In this document: positions 9,003-16,691 of the stretch, one piece after another
How positions within the stretch are numbered: the first letter of the stretch is position 1
Layout of the letters: the number at the start of each line of letters is the position of its first letter
Source: Streptomyces sp. NBC_01264
GTDB lineage: Bacteria; Actinomycetota; Actinomycetes; Streptomycetales; Streptomycetaceae
Assembly (NCBI RefSeq): GCF_026340675.1
Contig: NZ_JAPEOX010000002.1
Span: 1,426,001-1,490,000, forward strand
Reading direction: 5' to 3'
DNA length: 64,000 bases
The notes under the pieces: model-generated
The model's input: the letters and a program-made list of their open reading frames with translations, nothing else
The model's database searches: none
Told to the model about the DNA's origin: nothing
Translations under genes and position numbers: made by a program

Positions 9003-9094
9003 GCGTCCTCCTCCGTCACTCCCACGGACGCCGCCGGGCGCCGCGGGGTTGCTCCCGTCCGCCCCGCCGGCACGGCTCGCCGGCCCGCCGTCAT
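8999..9094 (-). CDS. 31-aa micro-ORF between hpnD and hpnE
   Basis: A short ORF that fills the whole gap between hpnD and hpnE. Its ATG overlaps the hpnD stop (TGATG), AGGAGG lies 8 nt upstream, and its TGA overlaps the hpnE ATG (ATGA). The product is basic (Arg-rich) in the middle and ends in EEDA, with no signal peptide or membrane segment. Double coupling suggests it is translated, either as a small accessory protein or as a ribosome relay to hpnE. From memory, S. coelicolor also numbers a separate small gene at this spot (SCO6761); I could not compare sequences. Confidence 0.55.
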   Translation of the reverse strand: MTAGRRAVPAGRTGATPRRPAASVGVTEEDA

Positions 9095-10110
9095 CAGAGC
9101 CGCCTCCTGGCGCTCTGGCGCGCGATGGTCCGCGCGTCCAGGCCGGAGAGGCCGCGGACCGCCACGTACGCCTTCTCGTGCGGCGGCAGCGAGACCCGGC
9201 CGCGGAGCACGGCCTGCGGCTCGCGCTCGATGCGGTCGAGCAGGCGCCGGTAGATGCCGGCCATGGCCGCGACGCAGGCGCCGCTGCGCCGGTCGAGCAG
9301 GGGCAGCAGCCGGTAGCCCTCCACGAACAGGGCGCGGGCGCGCCGGACTTCGTGGTGGACGAGCCCGGCGAAGTCGGCGCCGCGGGGCATCCGCTCGCTG
9401 TTGAACCCCTCCGAGCAGCCGAACTTGGCGAGGTCCTCGGCGGGCAGGTAGGTCCGCCCGTTGGCCGCGTCCTCGCGGACGTCCCGCAGGATGTTGGTGA
9501 GTTGCAGGGCGAGACCGAGGGTGTCGGCGTACTCGCCCGCCCGCGCCGCGTCGTGCGCGCCGGAGCCGGCGTGCCCGGCCGCGCCGCCGGAGGCCGCGGT
9601 GCCGAAGACTCCGAGCGAGAGCCGGCCGATGGCTCCGGCCACGCAGCGGCAGTAGACCTTGAGGTCGTCCCAGGTCTCGTAGGTCTCCCCGCGGACGTCC
9701 ATGAGGACGCCGTCGATGAGTTCGTCGAGCCCTTCGAGCGGGATCGGGAAGCGGCGCGAGGCGTGCGCGAGGGCGACCGCGACCGGGTCGGTGTCGTCCT
9801 CGTCGATCTCCTCGGCGCGGATCCGGCCCAGCAGGGTGCGGGTCTCCTCCAGCCGTGCCAGTTTGACCTCGTGCGGCAGCGTGCCGTCGCCGATGTCGTC
9901 GACCCGCCGGGAGAAGGCGTACAGCGCGGACATCGCCTGCCGCTTGTCCGCGGGCAGCAGCCGGATGCCGTAGGCGAAGTTGCGCGCCTGCGAGCCGGTC
10001 ACGGCCTCGCAGTAGCTGTAGGCGGCCGAAATCGGTGCGGACATCGCTGTCGGCGCGGACGGTGCGCCGGGTGCGGACGCGTGTGTGGGGCCCTCCACGA
10101 TGGGGCTCAC
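9094..10110 (-). CDS. hpnD: presqualene diphosphate synthase HpnD
   Basis: A squalene/phytoene synthase family enzyme that condenses two farnesyl-PP to presqualene diphosphate. The two Mg-binding motifs are RRVDDIGDG and DVREDAANGRTYLP. Starting from the GTG at 10110, which overlaps the hpnC stop (GTGA), the protein has 338 aa. The ATG at 10044 (MSAPISAAYSYCEAV) is closer to the conserved start but lacks an RBS, so I prefer coupled initiation at 10110. A short Gly/Ala/His insert near residues 175-190 (SGGAAGHAGSGAHDAA) is probably a surface loop. Confidence 0.92.
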   Translation of the reverse strand: MSPIVEGPTHASAPGAPSAPTAMSAPISAAYSYCEAVTGSQARNFAYGIRLLPADKRQAMSALYAFSRRVDDIGDGTLPHEVKLARLEETRTLLGRIRAEEIDEDDTDPVAVALAHASRRFPIPLEGLDELIDGVLMDVRGETYETWDDLKVYCRCVAGAIGRLSLGVFGTAASGGAAGHAGSGAHDAARAGEYADTLGLALQLTNILRDVREDAANGRTYLPAEDLAKFGCSEGFNSERMPRGADFAGLVHHEVRRARALFVEGYRLLPLLDRRSGACVAAMAGIYRRLLDRIEREPQAVLRGRVSLPPHEKAYVAVRGLSGLDARTIARQSARRRL

Positions 10111-11066
10111 CCCTTTCTCGGCGCTGTGCGCAGGACGGCGGCCACCTCGCGGAGCAGGACGCTCTTGGTGGCCTTGGGCGGGCCGGGGAGGACGTCGAAG
10201 CCGGCGGCGGTGACGGCTCGCAGGGCGGCGCGTCCCCCTCCCACGAAGCCCGCGAGCAGCAGCCGGAGCCTTCCGTGGACGCTGCCCACGAGCGGCGTGC
10301 CTTCGTCGAGGAGCTCCCGCGCCCGTTCGGTTTCGAAGGCGACGAGGGCGCGTACGGACGCACCCGCGGACGGGGCCTTCAGGTCGGTCTCGGTCACGTG
10401 GAAGCGGCGCATGTCCTCGCCCGGGAGGTAGATCCGGTCCCGGGCGAGGTCCTCGGCGACGTCCTGGAGGTGTTCGGCGATCTGCAGGGCGGTGCAGACG
10501 GCGTCGGAGCGGCGGATCCGCTCGGGGGTGCTGGTGCCGGTGAGGTCCAGCACGAGCCGCCCCACCGGGTTGGCGGAGAGCTCGCAGTAGCCGACGAGGT
10601 CGCCGTACGTCGCGTAGCGCGCGACCCGCTGGTCCTGGCGGTTGGCCTCGATGAGCCCCAGAAACGATTCGGGGGTGAGCCCGTGGGCGCGCACGACGGG
10701 CTGCAGGGCCAGCATCAGGGGGTGGCGCGGGGGGCCGTCGGTGCCGCCGAAGACGCGCCCCAGGTCGGCTTCGAGGGCGTCGAGCATGGCGAGCCGGTCG
10801 TCCGTGGCGGCGGGGTCGAGCCCGAGCAGCACGGCGTCGTGGCCGCCCGGGGCGAGGTCGCCGTCGCCGATGTCGTCGACCAGACGGGCGTACCCGTACA
10901 CCGCCATCAGGCCCTCGCGCCAGGCGCGGGGCAGGAAGGCGGGGGCGACGGGGAAGTTCTCGGAGCGCGCCTTGCCGAGAGTGGCGGCGCCGGGGTGGGC
11001 GGGGAGGGTGCCGGAGGCGTCGGCCGGCTCGTGCGGCCGGGGGCTGGTGCCGTGCCCCGGGGTCAC
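10107..11066 (-). CDS. hpnC: hydroxysqualene synthase HpnC
   Basis: First enzyme gene of the hopanoid operon. HpnC converts presqualene diphosphate to hydroxysqualene. Squalene-synthase-fold motifs are YARLVDDIGDGD and LQDVAEDLARDRIYLP; the conserved NFPVAPAFLPRAWR block near residue 37 is typical of HpnC. The GTG at 11066 has no good RBS of its own, but it overlaps the stop of a 21-codon leader ORF, so translation may depend on that ORF. It is 319 aa. Confidence 0.92.
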   Translation of the reverse strand: MTPGHGTSPRPHEPADASGTLPAHPGAATLGKARSENFPVAPAFLPRAWREGLMAVYGYARLVDDIGDGDLAPGGHDAVLLGLDPAATDDRLAMLDALEADLGRVFGGTDGPPRHPLMLALQPVVRAHGLTPESFLGLIEANRQDQRVARYATYGDLVGYCELSANPVGRLVLDLTGTSTPERIRRSDAVCTALQIAEHLQDVAEDLARDRIYLPGEDMRRFHVTETDLKAPSAGASVRALVAFETERARELLDEGTPLVGSVHGRLRLLLAGFVGGGRAALRAVTAAGFDVLPGPPKATKSVLLREVAAVLRTAPRKG

Positions 11067-11128
11067 CGCCCGCCGCCCGCGGCGGGAACGGCCGTCGTGC
11101 CTGGGGGCCGGAGAATTCCCGTAGCCAT
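11063..11128 (-). CDS. 21-aa leader ORF ahead of hpnC
   Basis: ATG at 11128, 21 codons, ending in TGA at 11065-11063 that overlaps the hpnC GTG (GTGA). A GGGAGA sequence lies about 14 nt before the ATG, rather far for a Shine-Dalgarno site. The product (MATGILRPPG then TTAVPAAGGGR) has no recognisable domain. It may only deliver ribosomes to the weak hpnC start; alternatively hpnC begins elsewhere and this ORF is accidental. Confidence 0.4.
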   Translation of the reverse strand: MATGILRPPGTTAVPAAGGGR

Positions 11129-11388
11129 TGCCGTCACATCTCCCGTTCTACACTGCCAACCTAAAACATCCTATTTCGGACACGCCGCCGCACTTTCCCG
11201 GGGCGTACCGGGCTATTCACCTATAGGGGGAATCGTCCCCAGTTGCCCATGATTGAGGCCTGGCCCAGCTTACGCTGTACAACGGCGCCGGGGCTCGACG
11301 GGTATTCGCTCCACCACACAATGTCGCCCGCACGCCACTCGCGTGGAAAGGGGGCGACCCCGGCGTGCCCGGCACCCGTACGGCATGC
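11129..11388 (-). promoter_or_regulatory. upstream region of the hopanoid operon
   Basis: No gene seen. This stretch must hold the promoter of the hopanoid operon, which reads toward lower coordinates. On the minus strand it has an AT-richer segment (about 11160-11180, containing TAGGAT and TTTTAGG) some 35-50 nt before the leader ORF. TAGGAT could be a -10 box, but no clear -35 partner sits at the right distance, so I do not assign one. Confidence 0.4.
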
Positions 11389-11423
11389 GACGGCCCCCGC
11401 CGCCGGACGCGGTGGGGGCCGTC
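11389..11423 (-). terminator. terminator after the ABC exporter cassette
   Basis: Two 15-nt arms (11389-11403 and 11409-11423) pair at 14 of 15 positions (GACGGCCCCC, then a mismatch, then CCGC) around a 5-nt loop. It starts 12 nt past the stop of the ABC ATPase gene. There is no U-tract, as is usual in Streptomyces. Confidence 0.8.
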
Positions 11424-11435
11424 GGTGGAGAACCG

Positions 11436-12215
11436 TCAGCTGGTCGCCTTCTCGTAGGCCGCGACGACTTCCTCGGTGGGGCCGTCCATCAGGAGTTCGC
11501 CCCGCTCCAGCCACAGCACCCGGTCACAGGTGTCGCGGATGGACTTGTTGTTGTGACTCACCAGGAAAACGGTTCCGGCGGTCTTGCGTAGTTCCCGGAT
11601 GCGCTCTTCGGAACGCACCTGGAACTTCCGGTCACCGGTGGCCAGCGCCTCGTCGATCATCAGGACGTCGTGGTCCTTGGACGCGGCGATGGAGAAACGC
11701 AGGCGCGCGGCCATGCCGGAAGAGTAGGTCCGCATCGGCAGGGAGATGAAGTCCCCCTTCTCGTTGATGCCCGAGAAGTCGACGATGTCCTGGTACCGCT
11801 CCCGGATCTGCGCGCGGGTCATCCCCATCGCGAGACCGCCGAGGACCACGTTGCGCTCACCGGTGAGGTCGTTCATCAGCGCCGCGTTGACACCCAGCAG
11901 CGAGGGCTGGCCGTCGGTGTAGACCTTGCCCGACTCGCAGGGCAGCAGACCCGCGATGGCCCGCAGCAGGGTGGACTTGCCGGAGCCGTTGGAGCCGATG
12001 ACACCGATGGCCTCGCCGCGGTACGCCGTGAAGGAGACCCCGCGCACGGCGTGGACCCGGCGCACGCCCGGTGCGTCGCCGCGCCGTCGGCGGACTATCT
12101 TGCTGAGCGCCGCCGTGGCGCTGCCCTTGCCGGCGCTGCCGGTGTTGACCCGGTAGACGATGTGCACGTCGTCGGCGATGACGGTGGGGACGTGCCCCTG
12201 GTTGTTCTCAGCCAC
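11436..12215 (-). CDS. ABC exporter ATPase (TagH/Wzt-type)
   Basis: ATP-binding subunit of a polysaccharide or teichoic-acid type ABC-2 exporter; cytosolic, paired with the permease upstream. Walker A is GSNGSGKST (residues 74-82), the signature is YSSGMAARL, and Walker B is VLMIDEALATGD. These are typical of TagH, RfbE and Wzt proteins. At 259 aa it has no C-terminal substrate-binding extension as in long Wzt proteins, so it resembles the TagH core. Its ATG overlaps the permease gene by 8 nt. It ends the seven-gene cassette, just before a strong terminator. Confidence 0.9.
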   Translation of the reverse strand: MAENNQGHVPTVIADDVHIVYRVNTGSAGKGSATAALSKIVRRRRGDAPGVRRVHAVRGVSFTAYRGEAIGVIGSNGSGKSTLLRAIAGLLPCESGKVYTDGQPSLLGVNAALMNDLTGERNVVLGGLAMGMTRAQIRERYQDIVDFSGINEKGDFISLPMRTYSSGMAARLRFSIAASKDHDVLMIDEALATGDRKFQVRSEERIRELRKTAGTVFLVSHNNKSIRDTCDRVLWLERGELLMDGPTEEVVAAYEKATS

Positions 12216-13137
12216 GGCCGTAACGCTCCTCAGCCTTCCAGAAGTACACGAATCCGCCGATGCCGAGCAGGAGGGCCCAGCCGACCGCGAAGGCCCAGAC
12301 GTGCGGCGGCAGGTGGCTCCCGCCGTACCCGTCGATGAGCGCGAAGCGGATCAGGTCCATGTAGATCGCGGCCGGGTTCCACTGCAGGATGTCCGCGATC
12401 CACGGCGGCTTGCCCGCGAGCATCGTGTCGATCGAGAACATGACGCCGGAGGCGTACATCCACGTACGCGTGACGAACGGCATGAGCTGCGCGAGGTCGG
12501 GGGTCTTGGACCCCATCCGGGCGAAGACCAGGGCGAGACCGGTGTTGAAGGCGAACTGGAGGATCAGTGCCGGGATCACGAGCAGCCACGACAGCGACGG
12601 GTAGTTGCCGAACCCGATCGTGACCACGAACACGACGACCATCGAGAACAGCAGCTGCTGGAGCTGCTGCAGCGAGAAGGAGATCGGCAGCGAGGCGCGC
12701 GGGAAGTGCAGGGCCCGGACCAGCCCGATGTTGCCCGGAATCGCCCTGACGCCCGCCATCAGCGAGGTCTGCGTGAAGGTGAAGACGAAGACGCCGATCA
12801 CCAGGAAGGGGATGTAATCGTGCTTGTCGATGCCCCGCCCGGCGTTCAGGATCAGCCCGAAGATCAGGTAGTAGACCAGCGCGTTCAGCAGCGGGGTCGC
12901 CACCTGCCAGATCTGGCCCAGCTTCGCCTGGCTGTACTGGGCCAGCAGCTTGGCCCGGGAGAACGCGATGATGAAGTGGCGGCGTTCCCAAAGCTGGCGC
13001 ACGTACTCGACCAGGCTCGGTCGGCGTCCGCTGACGGACAGGCCGTACTTCCGGGCGAGCTCCGCGGAGCTCAGCCCGGCGTCTTCGGACGGCCGCCTGC
13101 TCGTGGCAAGGGTTCCGTCCTGGGTTGTGTCACTCAC
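12208..13137 (-). CDS. ABC-2 type exporter permease (TagG-like)
   Basis: Membrane subunit of 309 aa with a soluble N-terminus (~65 residues) and about six hydrophobic segments in the second two thirds (for example the stretch around PLLNALVYYLIFGLILNAG). The family exports undecaprenyl-linked glycans such as O-antigens and wall teichoic acid precursors. The GTG at 13137 is preceded by only a weak GGAAAG. A 96-nt gap separates it from the glycosyltransferase, the only real break in the cassette, so a second promoter is possible there. Confidence 0.88.
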   Translation of the reverse strand: MSDTTQDGTLATSRRPSEDAGLSSAELARKYGLSVSGRRPSLVEYVRQLWERRHFIIAFSRAKLLAQYSQAKLGQIWQVATPLLNALVYYLIFGLILNAGRGIDKHDYIPFLVIGVFVFTFTQTSLMAGVRAIPGNIGLVRALHFPRASLPISFSLQQLQQLLFSMVVVFVVTIGFGNYPSLSWLLVIPALILQFAFNTGLALVFARMGSKTPDLAQLMPFVTRTWMYASGVMFSIDTMLAGKPPWIADILQWNPAAIYMDLIRFALIDGYGGSHLPPHVWAFAVGWALLLGIGGFVYFWKAEERYGRG

Positions 13138-13233
13138 AAGATGAAACTTTCCGTCTTCATGATGCGGCAGAAGGTGGCATCGGGCCTGAGTCGATCGGTT
13201 CGTGATCGCGCCATGGTCTCAGACCCGGACGTG

Positions 13234-14136
13234 TCAGATGACAGGCGGTCGGCCCAGCCGGGTCAGCCGCCAGACCGTACGCCATTTCATGGGGCGCCGG
13301 GGACCGCAGGAGGTGGTCCAGCCCTCCTTGAAGCCGCCGAACCACGCCTTGAGCGCGGGCCCCGAGGGCTTGCGCAGGAGCGTCAGCAGGAGCCAGACGC
13401 CCACGTAGACCGGGACCAGCGGGGCGGGCAGGTTGCGTCGGGCCAGCCATACCCGGTTGCGAGCCACCATACGGTGGTAGACCGCGTGCCGGGAGGGGGC
13501 CGTGGCGGGGTGCAGGAGCACCATGTCCGCCCGGTAGTCGATCAGCCACCCGGCGTCGAGCGCCCGCCAGGCCAGATCGGTCTCCTCGTGCGCGTAGAAG
13601 AACTGTCCCGGGAGGTCCCCGACCTGTTCGAACACCTTCGTGCGGACGGCGTTGGCGCCGCCCAGGAAGGTGGTGACGCGCGAGGAGCGCATCGGGTCGG
13701 AGGCCCGCAGCCGGGGGACGTGCCGCCGCTGCGTCTCGCCGCTCTGCGGATCGGCGATCCGGAAGCTGACGATGCCCAGCTCGGGGTCCTCCGTGAAGGC
13801 CTGCCGGCACAGCTCGGCGGTGTCGGTGCGCTCCAGCAGTCCGTCGTCGTCCAGGAAGAGCAGGACGTCCACGTCGAAGGCGCCGCCGCCCGCGGTGCGG
13901 AAGGCCTCGATGCCGACGTTGCGGCCGCCGGGGATGCCCAGGTTCTCGGGCAGCTCGACGGTGCGCACGCCGGCCGCCGGGTCCGCCAGGCCGGTGAGCG
14001 GTACGCCCTGGCCGACGACGACCACCTCGACCGGGGCCCCGTCCTGCCGGGCCACCGAGTCGAGGAGCGCCTTGAGCTCGTCCGGGCGGTTGCCCATGGT
14101 GATGATGACGGCGCCCAGCCGCAGCGGCGCCGTCAC
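13234..14136 (-). CDS. GT2 family glycosyltransferase
   Basis: A 300-aa GT-A fold glycosyltransferase with an N-terminal AVIITMGNRPDELKALL start, the GIPGGRNVGIEAF segment and the metal-binding LFLDDDG motif. A hydrophobic stretch near the C-terminus (VPVYVGVWLLLTLL) suggests membrane association. The GTG at 14136 overlaps the stop of the upstream CDP-alcohol phosphotransferase-like gene (GTGA). It probably adds a sugar to the product of the cassette; the sugar donor cannot be told. Confidence 0.85.
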   Translation of the reverse strand: MTAPLRLGAVIITMGNRPDELKALLDSVARQDGAPVEVVVVGQGVPLTGLADPAAGVRTVELPENLGIPGGRNVGIEAFRTAGGGAFDVDVLLFLDDDGLLERTDTAELCRQAFTEDPELGIVSFRIADPQSGETQRRHVPRLRASDPMRSSRVTTFLGGANAVRTKVFEQVGDLPGQFFYAHEETDLAWRALDAGWLIDYRADMVLLHPATAPSRHAVYHRMVARNRVWLARRNLPAPLVPVYVGVWLLLTLLRKPSGPALKAWFGGFKEGWTTSCGPRRPMKWRTVWRLTRLGRPPVI

Positions 14137-14912
14137 TTGAGCCTGCTGGAGGCAAGGACCGACACCAGGTGCAGCACCGTCTGCAGCATCGCGATGCCCG
14201 CGAGCACCGCGACGCCGAGGCGGGAGAAGTACAGGTCGCCGCGCATCTGGTCCAGGACCGCCAGCACCAGGATGAGCAGCGAGGCCTCGATGCCCAGGAC
14301 CAGCCGGTGGAACTTGAGGCCGGCCGCGGCCCGGCGGGCGAGTGCCATGCCGGACGAGCGCGGCGTGGCCGCCGCGTCCTGGACCACGGGCTTGCCGGCC
14401 TGGTGGCGGGCGACGCCGACCAGGTCGGTCTCGGCCTTGATCAGGATCGCGCCGAGCGCCGCGAGGGTGCCCAGGAAGGCCCACAGCCAGTCGATGCGCC
14501 CGGTGCCCCACAGGTCGGAGGCGCGCAGGCCGAAGCCGACCAGCACCGCCGCGTCGCACAGGTAGGCGCCGACCCGGTCCAGGTAGACCCCGGACAGCGA
14601 GAACTGCTTCTTCCAGCGGGCGACCTCGCCGTCGACGCAGTCGAGCAGCAGGTACATCTGGACCGCGACCACGCCGAGGACGGCGCCCCAGACGCCCGGC
14701 ACCAGCAGGGCCGGGGCGGCGAGGACTCCGGCGAGGGTCATCACGTAGGTCAGCTGGTTCGGCGTGACCTTGGTGGTGACCAGGAGGCGGGTGATGCGCA
14801 GGGAGATCTCGCGCATGTAGAGGCGCCCGCCCCAGTGTTCGCCGCTGACCCGGTCCTTGACGCCCGCCGGGTGAACGACGGGCCGGAGTTCAGCTACGGA
14901 TGGTCTTGGCAT
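14133..14912 (-). CDS. CDP-alcohol phosphotransferase-like protein, altered motif
   Basis: An integral membrane protein of 259 aa with the CDP-alcohol phosphotransferase signature starting at D91 (DCVDGEVARW). The canonical pattern is D-x2-DG-x2-AR-x8-G-x3-D-x3-D. Here D91, D94, G95, A98, R99, G108 and D112 are present, but the last Asp is Ala116; the next Asp is D120. That last Asp is the proposed catalytic base in the family, so the protein may be inactive, regulatory, or use a shifted residue. The ATG at 14912 lies 23 nt inside the end of the dehydrogenase gene. Confidence 0.85.
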   Translation of the reverse strand: MPRPSVAELRPVVHPAGVKDRVSGEHWGGRLYMREISLRITRLLVTTKVTPNQLTYVMTLAGVLAAPALLVPGVWGAVLGVVAVQMYLLLDCVDGEVARWKKQFSLSGVYLDRVGAYLCDAAVLVGFGLRASDLWGTGRIDWLWAFLGTLAALGAILIKAETDLVGVARHQAGKPVVQDAAATPRSSGMALARRAAAGLKFHRLVLGIEASLLILVLAVLDQMRGDLYFSRLGVAVLAGIAMLQTVLHLVSVLASSRLK

Positions 14913-15951
14913 AATCGGCGTAAGCGTCCCTGATCTCGGCGGCGGACAGGTTGAGGTGCTCCAGGATCGTGAACCGTCCCGGACGGGTCTGGGGTGCGTA
15001 CTCGACTGCAGCGACGAACTCCTCCACGCTGAACCCGATCTCCTCGGGCAGCACGGGCAGGCCGTGACCGCGCAGCACCTGGACGAAGAGCTCGGACTGC
15101 TCCTTGGCCCCCCGCAGGTGCATGGCGAAGGCCGCACCGATGCCGACCTGCTCGCCGTGGAGCGCGGAGCGTCCCGGGTAGAGCAGGTCGAAGGCGTGGC
15201 TGATCTCGTGGCAGGCGCCGGACGCCGGGCGGGTGTCCCCGCTGATCGACATGGCGATGCCGGTGAGGACCAGCGCCTCGGAGAGCACCGTGAGGAACTC
15301 GTCGTCGCCGCAGCCGCCCGGGTGGCGCAGCACGGACTCCCCGGCGGTACGGGCCATGGCCGCGGCCAGACCGTCCACCGGCTCACCGGTGATCTTGTGA
15401 GAAAGCTCCCAGTCGGCGATCGCCGAGATGTTGGAGAGGCAGTCGCCGATGCCGGAGCGGACGAAGCGCACCGGGGCCTCGCGGATCACGTCGAGGTCGA
15501 TCACCATGGCGATCGGCGTCGGGACGCCGTAGGAGCCCCGGCCGTTGTCGTTGTCCAGGGTGGCGACCGGCGAGCAGATCCCGTCGTGCGCCAGGTTGGT
15601 GGCGACGGCCACCATGGGCAGCCCGACCCGCGCCGCGGCGTACTTGGCCACGTCGAGGATCTTGCCGCCGCCGAGGCCCACGACGGCGTCGTAGCGGTTC
15701 CCCTTTATGTCGTCGGCGAGCTTGACCGCGGAGTCGATGGTCCCGTCGATGACGGAGTACCAGTCGGCGTGCGGCAGCACCGACTCCAGCTTGGCGCGCA
15801 GCACGGCGCCGGAGCCGCCGCTGATGGCGATCGCGAGCTTGCCGGACGATGAGATCCGCTGGTCGGCCAGGAGGCCGGCCAGGTCGTCCATCGCGCCCCG
15901 GCTGATGTCGACGACGAGGGGCGAGGGGATGAGCCTCGTCAGTACTGGCAT
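14890..15951 (-). CDS. sn-glycerol-1-phosphate dehydrogenase family protein
   Basis: A 353-aa member of the iron-containing alcohol dehydrogenase superfamily, nearest to the G1P dehydrogenases (EgsA/AraM). The NAD(P)-binding GLGGGKILDVAKYAA, the NLAHDGICSP segment (compare SHDGIASP in G1PDH) and the metal ligands in SGACHEISHAFD and HGEQVG are all present. The family reduces dihydroxyacetone phosphate to sn-glycerol-1-phosphate. Here it probably feeds a polyol phosphate to the adjoining cytidylyltransferase. The ATG at 15951 overlaps the cytidylyltransferase end by 13 nt. The exact substrate is unproven. Confidence 0.82.
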   Translation of the reverse strand: MPVLTRLIPSPLVVDISRGAMDDLAGLLADQRISSSGKLAIAISGGSGAVLRAKLESVLPHADWYSVIDGTIDSAVKLADDIKGNRYDAVVGLGGGKILDVAKYAAARVGLPMVAVATNLAHDGICSPVATLDNDNGRGSYGVPTPIAMVIDLDVIREAPVRFVRSGIGDCLSNISAIADWELSHKITGEPVDGLAAAMARTAGESVLRHPGGCGDDEFLTVLSEALVLTGIAMSISGDTRPASGACHEISHAFDLLYPGRSALHGEQVGIGAAFAMHLRGAKEQSELFVQVLRGHGLPVLPEEIGFSVEEFVAAVEYAPQTRPGRFTILEHLNLSAAEIRDAYADYAKTIRS

Positions 15952-16691
15952 GCGATCGTCCGGCCCTTGGCGAGGTCGTCGTGGTTGTCGATCTCGACCC
16001 ACTTGACGTCACCGATGGGGGCCACGTCGATGGTGAAACCGTCGTTCACGAGCTGCTGGTAGCCGTCCTCGTAGTAGAGGTCGGGGTCGCGCTCGAAGGT
16101 GGTCTTCAGGGCCTCGGCCAGCGCCTCGGCGGCCTCCGGCTCGATGAGGGTGACGCCGATGTACTCGCCGGTCGCGGTGGCCGGGTCCATCAGCTTGGTG
16201 ATCCGCTGGACGCCCTTCTCACCGTCGGTGATGACCTTCATCTCCTCGTCGGCCAGGCTCTTGACCGTGTCCAGGGCGAGGATGATCTTCTGGCCCTTGC
16301 CGCGGGCGGCGAGCAGGGCCTTCTCGACGGAGACGGGGTGGACGGTGTCGCCGTTGGCGAGGATCACACCCTGCCCCAGGACGTCACGGGCGCACCACAG
16401 GGAGTAGGCGTTGTTCCACTCCTCGGCCTTGTCGTTGTCGATCAGCGTGATCTTGACGCCGTACTTGGCCTCCAGCGCGTCCCGGCGCTCGTACACGGCT
16501 TCCTTGCGGTAGCCGACGACGATGGCGACCTCGGTCAGACCGACCTCGGCGAAGTTGCCGAGCGTCAGGTCGAGGACCGTGATGCTCTCCTCGGCCCCTT
16601 CGGGTCCGACGGGCACGAGGGCCTTGGGCAGGGTGTCGGTGTAGGGACGCAGGCGGCGTCCGGCTCCGGCAGCGAGGACGAGGCCGATCAT
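15939..16691 (-). CDS. LicC/IPCT-like nucleotidyltransferase
   Basis: A 250-aa nucleotidyltransferase with the N-terminal LAAGAGRRLRP motif (residues 6-16), Lys23 in LPKAL, and the metal-binding NGD at 113-115. The EEWNNAYSLW stretch resembles phosphocholine and inositol-1-phosphate cytidylyltransferases more than sugar-1-phosphate enzymes. I infer that it makes a CDP-alcohol (for example CDP-glycerol from glycerol-1-phosphate) for the two CDP-alcohol phosphotransferase proteins beside it. Its ATG overlaps the DUF5941 gene stop (ATGA). Confidence 0.82.
   Translation of the reverse strand: MIGLVLAAGAGRRLRPYTDTLPKALVPVGPEGAEESITVLDLTLGNFAEVGLTEVAIVVGYRKEAVYERRDALEAKYGVKITLIDNDKAEEWNNAYSLWCARDVLGQGVILANGDTVHPVSVEKALLAARGKGQKIILALDTVKSLADEEMKVITDGEKGVQRITKLMDPATATGEYIGVTLIEPEAAEALAEALKTTFERDPDLYYEDGYQQLVNDGFTIDVAPIGDVKWVEIDNHDDLAKGRTIACQY

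Noticed and set aside
11221..11514. 97-codon minus-strand frame spanning the exporter terminator
   Set aside because: It crosses a strong terminator hairpin and the end of the ABC ATPase gene, has no RBS and no recognisable domain.
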